Shown here: positions 8,618 to 17,016 of the stretch, piece after piece
How the letters are laid out: each line of letters starts with the position of its first letter
Position numbering within the stretch: position 1 is the stretch's first letter
Assembly: GCF_031457455.1 (NCBI RefSeq)
Contig: NZ_JAVDWU010000001.1
Location: 1-64,000, forward strand
Reading direction: 5' to 3'
DNA length: 64,000 bases
Origin: Hydrogenophaga palleronii_A
GTDB lineage: Bacteria > Pseudomonadota > Gammaproteobacteria > Burkholderiales > Burkholderiaceae_C
Translations under genes and position numbers: made by a program
The notes under the pieces: generated by a model
The model's database searches: none
Told to the model about the DNA's origin: nothing
What the model saw: the letters and a program-made list of their open reading frames with translations, nothing else

Positions 8618-9166
8618 CTACAAGGGCTCCATGGCTTCGACGATGAAGTCGGTACCCCGCACGCCCACCACCGACGTGGGGGTCTGCACCTTGAAGAGAT
8701 CGGGGTTCACACGGGCCAGCAAACCTGTGACCACGCGCACCGATCCTTTGAGCAGGTCGAGCACGAAGTGCCCCTTCTGGGTGGTCGAATCAAAACTGAA
8801 CCGGCTCAGGTCCATGGTGGTGTTGGGGCCCATGGTGAGCAGGGTGCCGTCCTTGAGCAGAATGCTGGCCGCACCGTCCGGGCCGGTGCTCAGCCGCTCG
8901 TTCTCGCGCACGCCGTCACCCGGGCGGGGTGCCTGCTGGGCGGGTGTGCGTCCCATCAGAATGGCGCCCTCCGCGTGTTTGACGGTGCCGATGCGGCTGG
9001 TGTCGTTGGCCGGTATCTCGATGGGTGGCGACACCGTTGCCGTGGCTGCTGGCAAGGGCGTCTGCGTTGCAGCAGCAGGCGCCTCGGGCGCGACCGCCTG
9101 GGCCATTGACAAGCAAGCCGTGCCGAACAGCACAGCACCCAGCACCGACGAAAAAAACAAGCGCAT
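8618..9166 (-). CDS. FecR domain-containing exported protein
   Basis: 182 residues: a signal peptide (about 1-23), an alanine/threonine/proline-rich stretch, then a FecR-type domain (about 55-182) with GxxDGAASILLKDGT, a LSRFSFD segment and the end SVVGVRGTDFIV. Stand-alone periplasmic FecR-domain proteins of this type are common in betaproteobacteria near OmpA-type and CHASE2 sensor genes and are not anti-sigma factors, because no cytoplasmic domain is present. The ATG at 9166 has AGGAG 8 bases upstream; the open frame begins 66 bases earlier without a ribosome-binding site. Confidence 0.8.
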   Translation of the reverse strand: MRLFFSSVLGAVLFGTACLSMAQAVAPEAPAAATQTPLPAATATVSPPIEIPANDTSRIGTVKHAEGAILMGRTPAQQAPRPGDGVRENERLSTGPDGAASILLKDGTLLTMGPNTTMDLSRFSFDSTTQKGHFVLDLLKGSVRVVTGLLARVNPDLFKVQTPTSVVGVRGTDFIVEAMEPL

Positions 9167-9304
9167 CCACCACTCCTGAAGCTCACAAACGAATCGCCGA
9201 TGCATGGTACTGGACCGCTCCATCAGGGGCAAGCGGCCTAAAATGCCGCTCCATCACCTTGCGGCAGGTCTTCGCGAGACCTTCCCTTCTTCCTCCCCAT
9301 CCCC

Positions 9305-10315
9305 ATGATTCTTCTGCTCGCGCCCATGGAGGGCCTGCTCGACGCCACCCTGCGTGATGTGCTCACGCGCACCGGGGGCATCGATCGCTGCGTGAGCGAA
9401 TTCATCCGGGTGACCAACACCGTGCTGCCCGAGCGCGCCTTCCTGCGGGTGGTGCCCGAATTGCTCAATGGCAGCCGCACGCGCGCAGGGGTGCCGGTGC
9501 GACCACAGTTGCTCGGTTCCGACCCGGCGTGCCTGGCCGACAACGCCGCGCGTCTGGCGGGCTTGAGGCCACATGGCATCGATCTCAACTTCGGTTGCCC
9601 GGCCAAGACGGTGAACCAGAGCCGGGGCGGTGCCGTGCTGCTGGACGAGCCCGAGCTGGTGGGCCGCATCGTGGCGGCCGTGCGGCGCGCCGTGCCGGCG
9701 CACCTCCCGGTGTCGGCCAAGATGCGGCTGGGCTACAACGACGACCGCCGCGCCGAAGAGTGCGCCATCGCCATCGCCGAAGCGGGGGCGGATGAGCTTG
9801 TGGTGCATGCGCGCACCAAGGCCCATGGCTACCGGCCACCGGCCTACTGGGAGCGCATTGCGCAGGTGCGTGAAGCCTTGCCGGCGCACCTGCAGATTCC
9901 CATGGTCGCCAATGGCGACATCTGGACCGTGGCCGACGCCTTGCGTTGCCAGGCGGTCACCGGCTGCGATGCCCTCATGATGGGCCGGGGCATGGTCACC
10001 AACCCGGGCCTGGCGTTGGCCATCAAGGGACAAGGCCTTGTGCCATGGAACGTGATGCCCGACTTGCTGCTGGCGTTCTGGCAACAGGTGGGCCTGCGGG
10101 TGGATCGCCGTCATCGGGCCGGTCGTCTCAAACAATGGCTGAACTACCTGCGGCGGCACTATCCCCAGGCACAGCAGGCATTTGATGAGCTGCGCCTCAC
10201 CAATGACGCCGATGCCATCCAGCACTGGTTTGATCGCGTCGGCCCGGCGCCGTTGATCGGAACGACGGCTCAGGCCGCCAACATCGAGCCCCGGGCAGAA
10301 CCGCTGCCGGCCTGA
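9305..10315 (+). CDS. dusC: tRNA-dihydrouridine(16) synthase DusC
   Basis: 336-residue FMN-dependent enzyme that reduces uridine to dihydrouridine in the tRNA D-loop. The N-terminus LLAPMEGLLDATLRDVLT is the DusC form, the catalytic cysteine is C98 in LNFGCPAKTVN, and the flavin-binding residues VANGDIWT and GRGMVTNPGL follow. The C-terminal helical tRNA-binding domain occupies about 250-315. Divergent from the FecR gene across 138 bases, which must hold both promoters; I could not pick out clear -35/-10 boxes. Confidence 0.92.
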   Translation: MILLLAPMEGLLDATLRDVLTRTGGIDRCVSEFIRVTNTVLPERAFLRVVPELLNGSRTRAGVPVRPQLLGSDPACLADNAARLAGLRPHGIDLNFGCPAKTVNQSRGGAVLLDEPELVGRIVAAVRRAVPAHLPVSAKMRLGYNDDRRAEECAIAIAEAGADELVVHARTKAHGYRPPAYWERIAQVREALPAHLQIPMVANGDIWTVADALRCQAVTGCDALMMGRGMVTNPGLALAIKGQGLVPWNVMPDLLLAFWQQVGLRVDRRHRAGRLKQWLNYLRRHYPQAQQAFDELRLTNDADAIQHWFDRVGPAPLIGTTAQAANIEPRAEPLPA

Positions 10316-10446
10316 GCACATCGGCCGGGGGCTTGCCACCGCCCTAACGGCAGTGCACCATGGCGGTGCGGTTGGTCAGGCTGGCGCCAGCAAGATCCCG
10401 CTACACGTGGTAACTTCCGCCCCCCGGACCTGAAAACTCACGCTGT

Positions 10447-12021
10447 ATGACCTCAAACCAACAACGGCTGGAAGCCATCCCGGGCCATCGCCTGCGTGGC
10501 ATGCGCCGCGGCATTGAAAAAGAAAGCCTGCGCGCACAGCCCGATGGTCGCCTGGCACTCACGCCGCACCCTGCGGCGCTGGGCAGCGCGTTGACCCACC
10601 CGCACATCACGACCGACTACAGCGAGTCGCAGCTTGAACTCATCACCGGCGTGCACGAAAGCGTGGATGCCTGCCTGGCGGAGTTGACCGAGATCCACCA
10701 GTTCACCGTGCGCAGCCTGCACCAGCCGCACAGCCCGGGCAGCGACGAAATGCTCTGGGCTTCCAGCATGCCGTGCGGCCTGCCCACCGACGAAACCATT
10801 CCGCTCGGGCGCTACGGGTCGTCCAATGTGGGCCGTGCCAAGAGCGTCTACCGCATGGGCCTGGGTCACCGCTACGGCCGCCGCATGCAGACGATCTCGG
10901 GCATTCACTACAACTGGTCGTTGCCGGGGCTCGCCAGTGAAGACTATTTCGCACTGATCCGCAATTTCCGCCGCCACGCGTTTCTGCTGCTCACGCTTTT
11001 TGGCGCCTCGCCAGCGGTGTGTTCGTCGTTTGTGGAAGGGCGCGAGCACGAACTGCAGCGACTGGGCGAGCGCACGCTGTACATGCCGCACGGCACGTCG
11101 CTGCGCATGGGGCGCCTGGGCTACCAGAGCGAAGCGCAGGCCTCGCTGGCGGTGAGCTACAACAGCCTGGAGGGCTACGCCGCCTCGCTGCACGACGCGC
11201 TGACCCGTCCCTGGCCCGCCTACGAGGCGCTGGGCATCCGAAACCCGGGTGGCGACTACAACCAGTTGGCCACCACACTGCTGCAGATCGAAAACGAGTT
11301 CTACGGCACCATCCGTCCCAAGCGCGTGATCTTCCCCGGTGAGCGCCCGTTGCATGCTTTGCGCGAACGCGGTGTGGAATACATCGAGGTGCGGCTGATG
11401 GACCTCGACCCCTTCGAGACCATCGGTATCGGCGCGTCCACCATGCGCTTCCTCGATGTGTTCCTGATGCACTGCCTGCTCAGCGACAGCCCACCTGACA
11501 ACCCGGCCGAAATCCACGAGATGGCGCACAACCAGCACCTGACCGCTGCGCGCGGCCGCGAGCCCGGCCTGTGCCTGCTGCGCCAGGGCGAGAGCGTGCC
11601 CCTGATGCAATGGGGGCTGGAACTGATCGAAAGGCTCAAGCCCATTGCACAGGCGCTCGATGCGGCCCAGGGCGGCACCGAACATGCCGATGCCGTGCAC
11701 CATGCAATGGCGGCACTGCGGGCGCCCGAGACGTTGCCATCTGCCCGGGTGCTTGCGGCCATGCGTCGGGACCATGACGATTCGTTTGTTGCGTTTGCGC
11801 GCGAGCAGTCGCTCAAAACCCACGCCACGTTGCTGGCATTGCCCTGGAGCTCGCGCCAGCAGGCACGTTTCGAGGCCATGGCCGCCAAGTCACTGGACGT
11901 GCAGCGGGAGATCGAAGCGGCCGACACCATGCCGTTTGAGATCTACCGGCAGGAGTACACCTCGCCTGATCGCCTGGGTCGACCTGCCGCCGAGCCGGTG
12001 GTGGCTGCAGTTCACGCATGA
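10447..12021 (+). CDS. gshA: Glutamate-cysteine ligase (type 1)
   Basis: 524-residue ATP-dependent enzyme for the first step of glutathione synthesis. Family hallmarks are RGIEKESLR near the N-terminus, TTDYSESQLELIT (about 58-70), the central SGIHYNWSLP and the segment IRPKR...EYIEVRLMDLDPF. Length and motifs fit the E. coli GshA class found in gamma- and betaproteobacteria. It is monocistronic, with 131 bases of leader and repeat copy B directly after its stop. Confidence 0.93.
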   Translation: MTSNQQRLEAIPGHRLRGMRRGIEKESLRAQPDGRLALTPHPAALGSALTHPHITTDYSESQLELITGVHESVDACLAELTEIHQFTVRSLHQPHSPGSDEMLWASSMPCGLPTDETIPLGRYGSSNVGRAKSVYRMGLGHRYGRRMQTISGIHYNWSLPGLASEDYFALIRNFRRHAFLLLTLFGASPAVCSSFVEGREHELQRLGERTLYMPHGTSLRMGRLGYQSEAQASLAVSYNSLEGYAASLHDALTRPWPAYEALGIRNPGGDYNQLATTLLQIENEFYGTIRPKRVIFPGERPLHALRERGVEYIEVRLMDLDPFETIGIGASTMRFLDVFLMHCLLSDSPPDNPAEIHEMAHNQHLTAARGREPGLCLLRQGESVPLMQWGLELIERLKPIAQALDAAQGGTEHADAVHHAMAALRAPETLPSARVLAAMRRDHDDSFVAFAREQSLKTHATLLALPWSSRQQARFEAMAAKSLDVQREIEAADTMPFEIYRQEYTSPDRLGRPAAEPVVAAVHA

Positions 12022-12104
12022 CCCCCCGCGTCGCCTTCGGCGCCACCCCCCTGTAGGGGGGCGACACCAGAGGCCCGGCAGAGCCGGTTCCTCGGTGTCT
12101 CTGG
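12021..12104 (+). repeat. Dispersed palindromic intergenic repeat, copy B
   Basis: Plus-strand copy starting at the stop codon of gshA: CGCCTTCGGCG, CCCCCC-TGTA-GGGGGG, and CCGGCAGAGCCGG in the same order as the other copies. It fills much of the 243-base gap before the hydrolase gene; the rest of the gap shows nothing else recognisable. Confidence 0.7.
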
Positions 12105-12264
12105 ATTGAGGCATCGCGTTCGGTGCATATCGCATTTGACGATGTGATCCCGGGGCCGTTGATGTAGGCCCGCTCCAGTTACAAATCCATACCCGCACAG
12201 GGCGTTTCCCCTGAGGTCTGGCAACGGTCTCTGTTCTATCCTGCATTTTTTGCAGGGGGCCCGC

Positions 12265-13158
12265 ATGAACCGACTCACCGCCGCCGATTTTGACCAGGAA
12301 CTGCTGATCCTGTTTGACGCCTACGTGCACGGCGACATCGACCGCCGTGGCTTCCTGGATCGTGCCGGCAAGTTCGCGGTGGGTGGACTCACCGCAGCCG
12401 GCCTGCTCGCGGCGCTCAGCCCCGACTTCGCCGCAGCCCAGGTGGTGCCCAAGGACGATCCCCGCCTGCTGATCGTGACCGAAGAGGTGCCTTCTCCGCT
12501 GGGGCACGGCACCATCAAGGTCTACGTGGCCAAGCCCGCAGCCGGAACGCCGAAGCTGCCGGGTGTGATGGTGGTGCATGAGAACCGCGGCCTCAATCCC
12601 CACATTGAAGACGTGGCTCGGCGATTGGCGCTGGAAGGTTATGTGGCTTTTGCACCCGATGCGCTCACGCCGCTCGGCGGCTACCCCGGCGACGAGGACC
12701 GAGCTCGCGCCTTGTTCGCCCAACTGGACCAGACCAAGACCCGGCAGGACTTTCTGGCCGTAGCCGATGTGCTTCACAAACGGCCTGACGGTTCAGGTCG
12801 CACAGGGGTGGTGGGCTTCTGTTATGGCGGTGGCATTGCCCACATGTTAGCCACCCAGCGCCCCGAGCTTGCAGCGGCCGTACCGTTTTATGGCAACCTC
12901 CCGCCGGTGGAAGACGCGGCCAAGGTCAAGGCGCCGCTGATGATCCACTTTGCCGATGTGGACGAACGCATCAACGCCGCCTGGCCCGCCTATTCAGCGG
13001 CATTGCAGGCGGCAGGCGTGGCGTACATCGCCCACCGGTACCCGGGCACCCAGCACGGCTTCCACAACGACACCACACCCCGTTACGACCCAGTGGCAGC
13101 CAAGCTGGCCTGGGAACGCACGCTGGCGTTTTTTAAGCAGCATCTTCCGCCGGCCTGA
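12265..13158 (+). CDS. Dienelactone hydrolase family protein with internal signal sequence
   Basis: 297-residue alpha/beta hydrolase of the dienelactone hydrolase family. The nucleophile is cysteine, C186 in GFCYGGG; the family glutamate is in VHENRGL (E106) and the catalytic histidine in GTQHGFHND. A DRRGFLDRAGKFAVGG stretch at 25-41 followed by a hydrophobic run looks like a Tat-type signal preceded by an unusually long n-region, a layout known in this hydrolase subfamily. The ATG at 12265 has AGGGGG just upstream. Its 3' end overlaps the convergent ferredoxin gene by 26 bases. Confidence 0.88.
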   Translation: MNRLTAADFDQELLILFDAYVHGDIDRRGFLDRAGKFAVGGLTAAGLLAALSPDFAAAQVVPKDDPRLLIVTEEVPSPLGHGTIKVYVAKPAAGTPKLPGVMVVHENRGLNPHIEDVARRLALEGYVAFAPDALTPLGGYPGDEDRARALFAQLDQTKTRQDFLAVADVLHKRPDGSGRTGVVGFCYGGGIAHMLATQRPELAAAVPFYGNLPPVEDAAKVKAPLMIHFADVDERINAAWPAYSAALQAAGVAYIAHRYPGTQHGFHNDTTPRYDPVAAKLAWERTLAFFKQHLPPA

Positions 13159-13471
13159 CGCCGCTGGCCGCTGCTGGCTCGCGCAGCACCAGATCGGACT
13201 CGGGATAGGCCGCACAGGGCAGCACCCAGCCCTCAGCCTTTTCTTCTGGCAGCAAACCCGGCCATTCGATGGCATAGCGCACGCGGCCTTGAACCAACTG
13301 GCCCATGCAGGTGCGGCAACTGCCATTGCGACACGAGACTGGCCAGGCCACGCCGGCCAGCTGAAGCGCCTGCCACAGGGTCTGTCCCGGTTCGCAATGC
13401 ACCGTCTGCCCGGAAGGCACCAGCTCGACCAGGCGGGATGCTTCGATGGTTGTGGTGGGGTGTGCTGACAT
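13133..13471 (-). CDS. Plant-type [2Fe-2S] ferredoxin
   Basis: 112-residue electron carrier. The cluster ligands are C47-x4-C52-x2-C55 and, after 30 residues, C86, the plant/vertebrate-type pattern. Single-domain ferredoxins like this donate electrons to oxygenases or reductases; no partner enzyme is adjacent. The last 26 bases overlap the convergent hydrolase gene. Two perfect palindromes lie directly upstream of the start codon (13484-13536) and may control it. Confidence 0.88.
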   Translation of the reverse strand: MSAHPTTTIEASRLVELVPSGQTVHCEPGQTLWQALQLAGVAWPVSCRNGSCRTCMGQLVQGRVRYAIEWPGLLPEEKAEGWVLPCAAYPESDLVLREPAAASGVRPAEDAA

Positions 13472-13483
13472 GTCAATCCATGG

Positions 13484-13536
13484 TGGTCATTGGGATGACC
13501 ATGCGCCTTTGGGGACTGCCTGTTCAACAGGCAGTC
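13484..13536. promoter_or_regulatory. Pair of perfect palindromes upstream of the ferredoxin gene
   Basis: First palindrome: TGGTCAT-TGGG-ATGACCA at 13484-13501, 12 bases before the ferredoxin start codon. Second: GACTGCCTG-TTCAA-CAGGCAGTC at 13514-13536. Both are perfect. They could be operator sites or RNA hairpins in the 5' leader. The rest of the 359-base gap to the next gene holds repeat copy C (13631-13736) and no visible gene. Confidence 0.5.
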
Positions 13537-13630
13537 TGATCTTTCCCCAGACAGATCATGCACTTGCGTGCGCCGTACAGAACTTGCCCCGAGTTATGCA
13601 CAAGCTTGTCCAGTGCGGGCGGGGATAACA

Positions 13631-13736
13631 AAGGGCACCCCCGCGCCGCTTCGCGGCACCCCCCTCTCTTGCGCCTGCGGCTTGGAGGGGGGCGGCACCT
13701 TGGGCCGGCGGAGCCGGACCCTCTGTGCCCCTTGAA
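13631..13736 (+). repeat. Dispersed palindromic intergenic repeat, copy C
   Basis: Contains CGCCGCTTCGCGGC, CCCCCC...GGAGGGGGG and CCGGCGGAGCCGG in the common order. It lies 94 bases beyond the stop of the minus-strand SRPBCC gene, but in the opposite orientation, the only copy not aligned with the gene it follows. Confidence 0.7.
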
Positions 13737-13830
13737 GGGAGTCACTGCGGCTTCGGGGGGTGTGGTTCTCCACTGCTCCTGGCTTCGCCCCTTCTCCTTT
13801 TCCGTTTTCCATCGCGCTGGAGCGCGATCC

Positions 13831-14301
13831 TCAAGCCTCGCCGCCGAAGGCCTTGATCAGGTTGTCGATGTACTTTTCGACCAGTTTCTCGAATTCGCCT
13901 TCGACCACCGGTGCCACCACCATCTTCATCAGGCCGGGCAGGGGCACTTCGATTTCGCCCTGGATGGCCAGTGTGATGCCGGTGGATTTCTTGTTGTCCA
14001 CGATCTTCCAGCTGCCGCCCACCTGGGCGTTGCCCACGCCCTTGACCGGTGTCCACTTGACCGTGCCCTTGGCCTTGTCACTGGTGTATTTGCTGGCGTA
14101 CACCGTCTGGATGTTCACCTGCGAAGTGCCCACTTTTTCCATTTCCCATTGGTAGACGCCGCCGCCCATGTCGGTGAGTTTCTCGACTTTGGGAAAATGC
14201 GCCACCGAGGCGGGCACATCGGAGAGCAGGTCGAACACGTCAGACGCCTTGGCCTTGACGTCGAACTCGTAGCCCAGATCGATCTTGACGGTGATGCTCA
14301 T
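13831..14301 (-). CDS. SRPBCC family protein (CoxG-like)
   Basis: 156-residue protein with the START/Bet v1-like fold predicted from the pattern of alternating strands, FDVLSDVPASVAHFPKVEKL-type segment near 22-42 and a C-terminal amphipathic helix (FEKLVEKYIDNLIKAF). CoxG-like members bind hydrophobic ligands or the membrane; the role is not known. The ATG at 14301 is preceded by AGAGGAG. It stands alone, divergent from ylqF. Confidence 0.8.
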   Translation of the reverse strand: MSITVKIDLGYEFDVKAKASDVFDLLSDVPASVAHFPKVEKLTDMGGGVYQWEMEKVGTSQVNIQTVYASKYTSDKAKGTVKWTPVKGVGNAQVGGSWKIVDNKKSTGITLAIQGEIEVPLPGLMKMVVAPVVEGEFEKLVEKYIDNLIKAFGGEA

Positions 14302-14460
14302 GTGTCTCCTCTTGAATTTGGATGGGGTCGGGAGATTGTAGGGACGGCGCCGGCCGCATCACCCCGGGCTTACACCAAGCTTCAGGAGCCCGGGGAGCAG
14401 GGCAGGGCACAATGCCAGCGCGCCGACCGGCGCCTGCTTTTCTGAAAGACGTTTCCCCAG

Positions 14461-15402
14461 ATGACGATCCAGTGGTTTCCCGGGCACATGCACCTCACGC
14501 GCAAGGCCATCACCGAGCGCGTGAAAGACATCGATGTGGTGATCGAAATGCTCGACGCCCGCCTGCCTGGCTCCAGCGCCAACCCCTTGCTGGCCGAACT
14601 CACCGGGCACAAGCCCACCCTGAAGGTGGTGAACAAGCAGGACATGGCCGACCCGGTGCGCACCGCACTCTGGCTGGCCCACTACAACGCCCAGGACAAG
14701 ACCCGCGCCATTGCACTCGATGCCAGTGTCACTGCGCCTGCGCGCGCCATCATCGCCGCCTGCTTTGAACTGGCGCCCAACCGTGGCGGCATGGTCAAAC
14801 CCATGCGTGTGCTGATCTGCGGCATCCCCAACGTGGGCAAATCCACCCTGATCAACACGCTCATGGGCAAGCGAGCGGCCAAGACCGGCGATGAAGCGGG
14901 TGTGACCCGCAACGAGCAACGTCTGGCGCTGGCCGACGACTTCTACCTGTTTGACACGCCCGGCATGCTCTGGCCGCGCATCGTGGTGCCCGAGAGTGGA
15001 TTCAACCTGGCGGCCAGTGGCGCCGTGGGTCGCAATGCCTACGACGATCAGGAAGTGGCGCTGGAGTTGCTGGCCAAGCTCAAGCTGGATTACGCCGAAC
15101 TGCTGGAGGCGCGCTACAAGCTGGGCCTGTCGCATCAGGCCATTGCCGAGCTGCCTGAAGAAGATCTGATAGCCGCCATTGCCCGCAAGCGCGGCGCGCT
15201 CGCCGGCGGTGGCGCGGTCAACTGGCAGAAGGTGGCCGAACTGGTGATCGCCGACTTCCGGGGCACGCACATCGGCCGCATCACGCTGGAAACACCCGAG
15301 ATGTTCAGCCGCTGGCTGGCCGCCGGCCTCAAGGCCGACGCGGCGCGCAGCGAGCGCAAGCAGGCGCGTGGCGACAAACCGCCCAAGCGCCGCAAGCGTT
15401 GA
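14461..15402 (+). CDS. ylqF: Ribosome biogenesis GTPase YlqF/RbgA
   Basis: 313-residue circularly permuted GTPase that acts in late assembly of the large ribosomal subunit. The permuted order is visible: G4 NKQD (58-61) comes before G1 GIPNVGKS (121-128) and G3 DTPG (165-168). The N-terminal WFPGHM is the family signature, and the C-terminus is a basic tail. Followed after 24 bases by the AhpD-like gene on the same strand, possibly co-transcribed. Confidence 0.92.
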   Translation: MTIQWFPGHMHLTRKAITERVKDIDVVIEMLDARLPGSSANPLLAELTGHKPTLKVVNKQDMADPVRTALWLAHYNAQDKTRAIALDASVTAPARAIIAACFELAPNRGGMVKPMRVLICGIPNVGKSTLINTLMGKRAAKTGDEAGVTRNEQRLALADDFYLFDTPGMLWPRIVVPESGFNLAASGAVGRNAYDDQEVALELLAKLKLDYAELLEARYKLGLSHQAIAELPEEDLIAAIARKRGALAGGGAVNWQKVAELVIADFRGTHIGRITLETPEMFSRWLAAGLKADAARSERKQARGDKPPKRRKR

Positions 15403-15426
15403 GCCTTTTCACCCGCAGGAGTCTTC

Positions 15427-15828
15427 ATGTCCACGGTTCCATCCCAACCAGATCCAGAAAACGATCCCCGCGTGAAGGCGGTGTTCGATGACATCCGCGC
15501 CACCCGCAAGAGCGACTTCGTGAACAACATGTGGCGCTACCTGGCGTTCGACGCGACGCTGCTGGAGCAGACCTGGGCCGAGGTCAAGCGCGTGATGGCC
15601 ACGCCGTCCAGTCTGGATCCTCTGACCAAGGAGATGGTCTACATCACCGCATCCATCATCAATGGCTGCAGCTACTGCGTGCACTCGCACACTGCCGCCG
15701 CCAGGGCCAAGGGCATGACGCCGCAACAGCACGCGGAGCTGCTCTCCATCGTGGCGCTGGCAGGCAAGACCAATCAGCTGGCGACCGGCTTGCAGGTGCC
15801 GGTGGACCCTGTGTTTGATCAGGGCTGA
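15427..15828 (+). CDS. Carboxymuconolactone decarboxylase family protein (AhpD-like)
   Basis: 133-residue all-helical protein with the peroxidase-type active site C81-S-Y-C84-V-H-S-H88 and the upstream glutamate in LTKEM. AhpD-like proteins reduce peroxides or peroxiredoxins through this CxxC; those with a complete CxxCxxxH, as here, are likely redox-active rather than decarboxylases. The ATG at 15427 follows a GCAGGAG ribosome-binding site. Confidence 0.88.
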   Translation: MSTVPSQPDPENDPRVKAVFDDIRATRKSDFVNNMWRYLAFDATLLEQTWAEVKRVMATPSSLDPLTKEMVYITASIINGCSYCVHSHTAAARAKGMTPQQHAELLSIVALAGKTNQLATGLQVPVDPVFDQG

Positions 15829-15868
15829 TCCGGATCCAGGGAGTGGACCGACGCCGCCATGGCGGGAT

Positions 15869-16417
15869 CTATTTCACCGTGATGGTGATGCGTTCGCTCA
15901 GCACCGGTGGGTGATGTGGGATGTGGTTCTGGTCGCCCAGCACCAGTTGCAAGGTGTGCTGACCCGGCTTCAGCTCCACGCTGGTTTCGGTCTGTCCTGC
16001 GCCGAAGTGGCGGAACTGGTCATTGGCCGGCAAGGGCGCATTGGCGTCGACTTCGTTCACGTTCACCAGCAGATGGTGGTGCCCTGTGCCTTCCTTTTCG
16101 ATGCCGGCCGGGGCCACGCCCATGCCGCTGAGACCAAAGATGACCTTCACTGGGCTGGTCACGGTCATGCCGTTTCGCAGGTTGACGAAATACAGCTTGG
16201 CCGCTGCGGGTGAAGCCACCTTCTTGTAGCCCGACGACAGGGTGGGCGTGCTGGTGGACAGCGTCACCGGCGCGGTCGGTGTGGCGTTGGCCGCCATGGC
16301 GCCATGGTGCCGGGCGTGCATGGCGGCGTGGTGTGCGCTGCGATGACCACAAGCAGCCAGGCTCAGAAGGATCAAGGTGCCAGCGGCGATGCGGGTGGCC
16401 GTGTGGATCATGGGCAT
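15869..16417 (-). CDS. DUF4399 domain lipoprotein
   Basis: 182 residues. The signal peptide ends in the lipobox SLAAC (C23), followed by a His/Ala-rich linker and the DUF4399 domain (about 80-182) with FGLSGMGVAPAG, HHHLLVN and GQHTLQLVLGDQNHIPH. The domain is found in small periplasmic or outer-membrane proteins of unknown function; the many histidines could bind metal, which is speculation. The first of two close ATGs (16417) has AGGAG at good spacing. Confidence 0.82.
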   Translation of the reverse strand: MPMIHTATRIAAGTLILLSLAACGHRSAHHAAMHARHHGAMAANATPTAPVTLSTSTPTLSSGYKKVASPAAAKLYFVNLRNGMTVTSPVKVIFGLSGMGVAPAGIEKEGTGHHHLLVNVNEVDANAPLPANDQFRHFGAGQTETSVELKPGQHTLQLVLGDQNHIPHHPPVLSERITITVK

Positions 16418-16523
16418 GGGCGTCTCCTGAATCTGGGTTAGGCCGGCCAGCTTACCCTTGGTGCCCACGTGCCCGCACAGTCCCCCGGCGTTGTCAGGGG
16501 GCATTGAGATTCAAGAACCGGCC

Positions 16524-16805
16524 TCAGGCGTGAACCTTGACACCCTTCCAGAAAGCCACCCGGCCACGGATGTTTTCGGCTTCTGGTTTGGGGTCGGGGT
16601 AGTACCAGGCAGCGTCGGTGTTGAGTTCACCGTTGACCAGCAGCGAGTAGTAGCTGGCCTGGCCTTTCCACGGGCAACTGGTGCGGTGGTTGCTGAAGGT
16701 GACGTAATCGCGGTTGAGCGCACTCTCGGGAAAGTAGTGATTGCCCTCCACCAGCACGGTGTCGTCGCTTTCGGCGATCACCGCGCCGTTCCAGGTGGCC
16801 TTCAT
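16524..16805 (-). CDS. DUF427 domain-containing protein
   Basis: 93-residue protein that is almost entirely one DUF427 domain: starts MKATWNGAVIAESDDT, contains NHYFPESALNRDY and the conserved SCPWKGQASYYS. The family is small beta-barrel proteins of unknown role, often encoded singly in proteobacteria. The start at ATG 16805 fits the family's usual N-terminus; an upstream in-frame start would read through the end of the small gene before it. Ten bases separate it from that gene, so the two are likely one operon. Confidence 0.85.
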   Translation of the reverse strand: MKATWNGAVIAESDDTVLVEGNHYFPESALNRDYVTFSNHRTSCPWKGQASYYSLLVNGELNTDAAWYYPDPKPEAENIRGRVAFWKGVKVHA

Positions 16806-16815
16806 GCGAAGGGGC

Positions 16816-16956
16816 TCACTTGTTCTTTTCCTTGCCACGCGGCATCACGGCCGTCGTGGGCGGGGTCGGGCGGTCGGAGCTGACCGGTCCCTTGGGTGCC
16901 GAGGTGTCCTTTTTCGGTTTCTTCGACATCTTTTCGTTGCGCTGCTCTTTGCCCAT
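16816..16956 (-). CDS. Small basic protein (46 aa) upstream of the DUF427 gene
   Basis: A 46-codon gene beginning MGKEQRNEKMSKKPKKD and ending PRGKEKNK. It is strongly basic and hydrophilic, rich in Lys and Pro. The ATG at 16956 is preceded by a strong AGGAGG ribosome-binding site, and the stop lies 10 bases before the DUF427 start, so it leads a two-gene unit. I do not recognise a family; the composition would suit nucleic-acid or ribosome contact, but nothing shows this. Confidence 0.6.
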   Translation of the reverse strand: MGKEQRNEKMSKKPKKDTSAPKGPVSSDRPTPPTTAVMPRGKEKNK

Positions 16957-17016
16957 AAGGCCTCCTGGAGGGGCACACGGTGTGTGCGGATCGGCGGATG
17001 ATAAGGCAGCCAGCCC

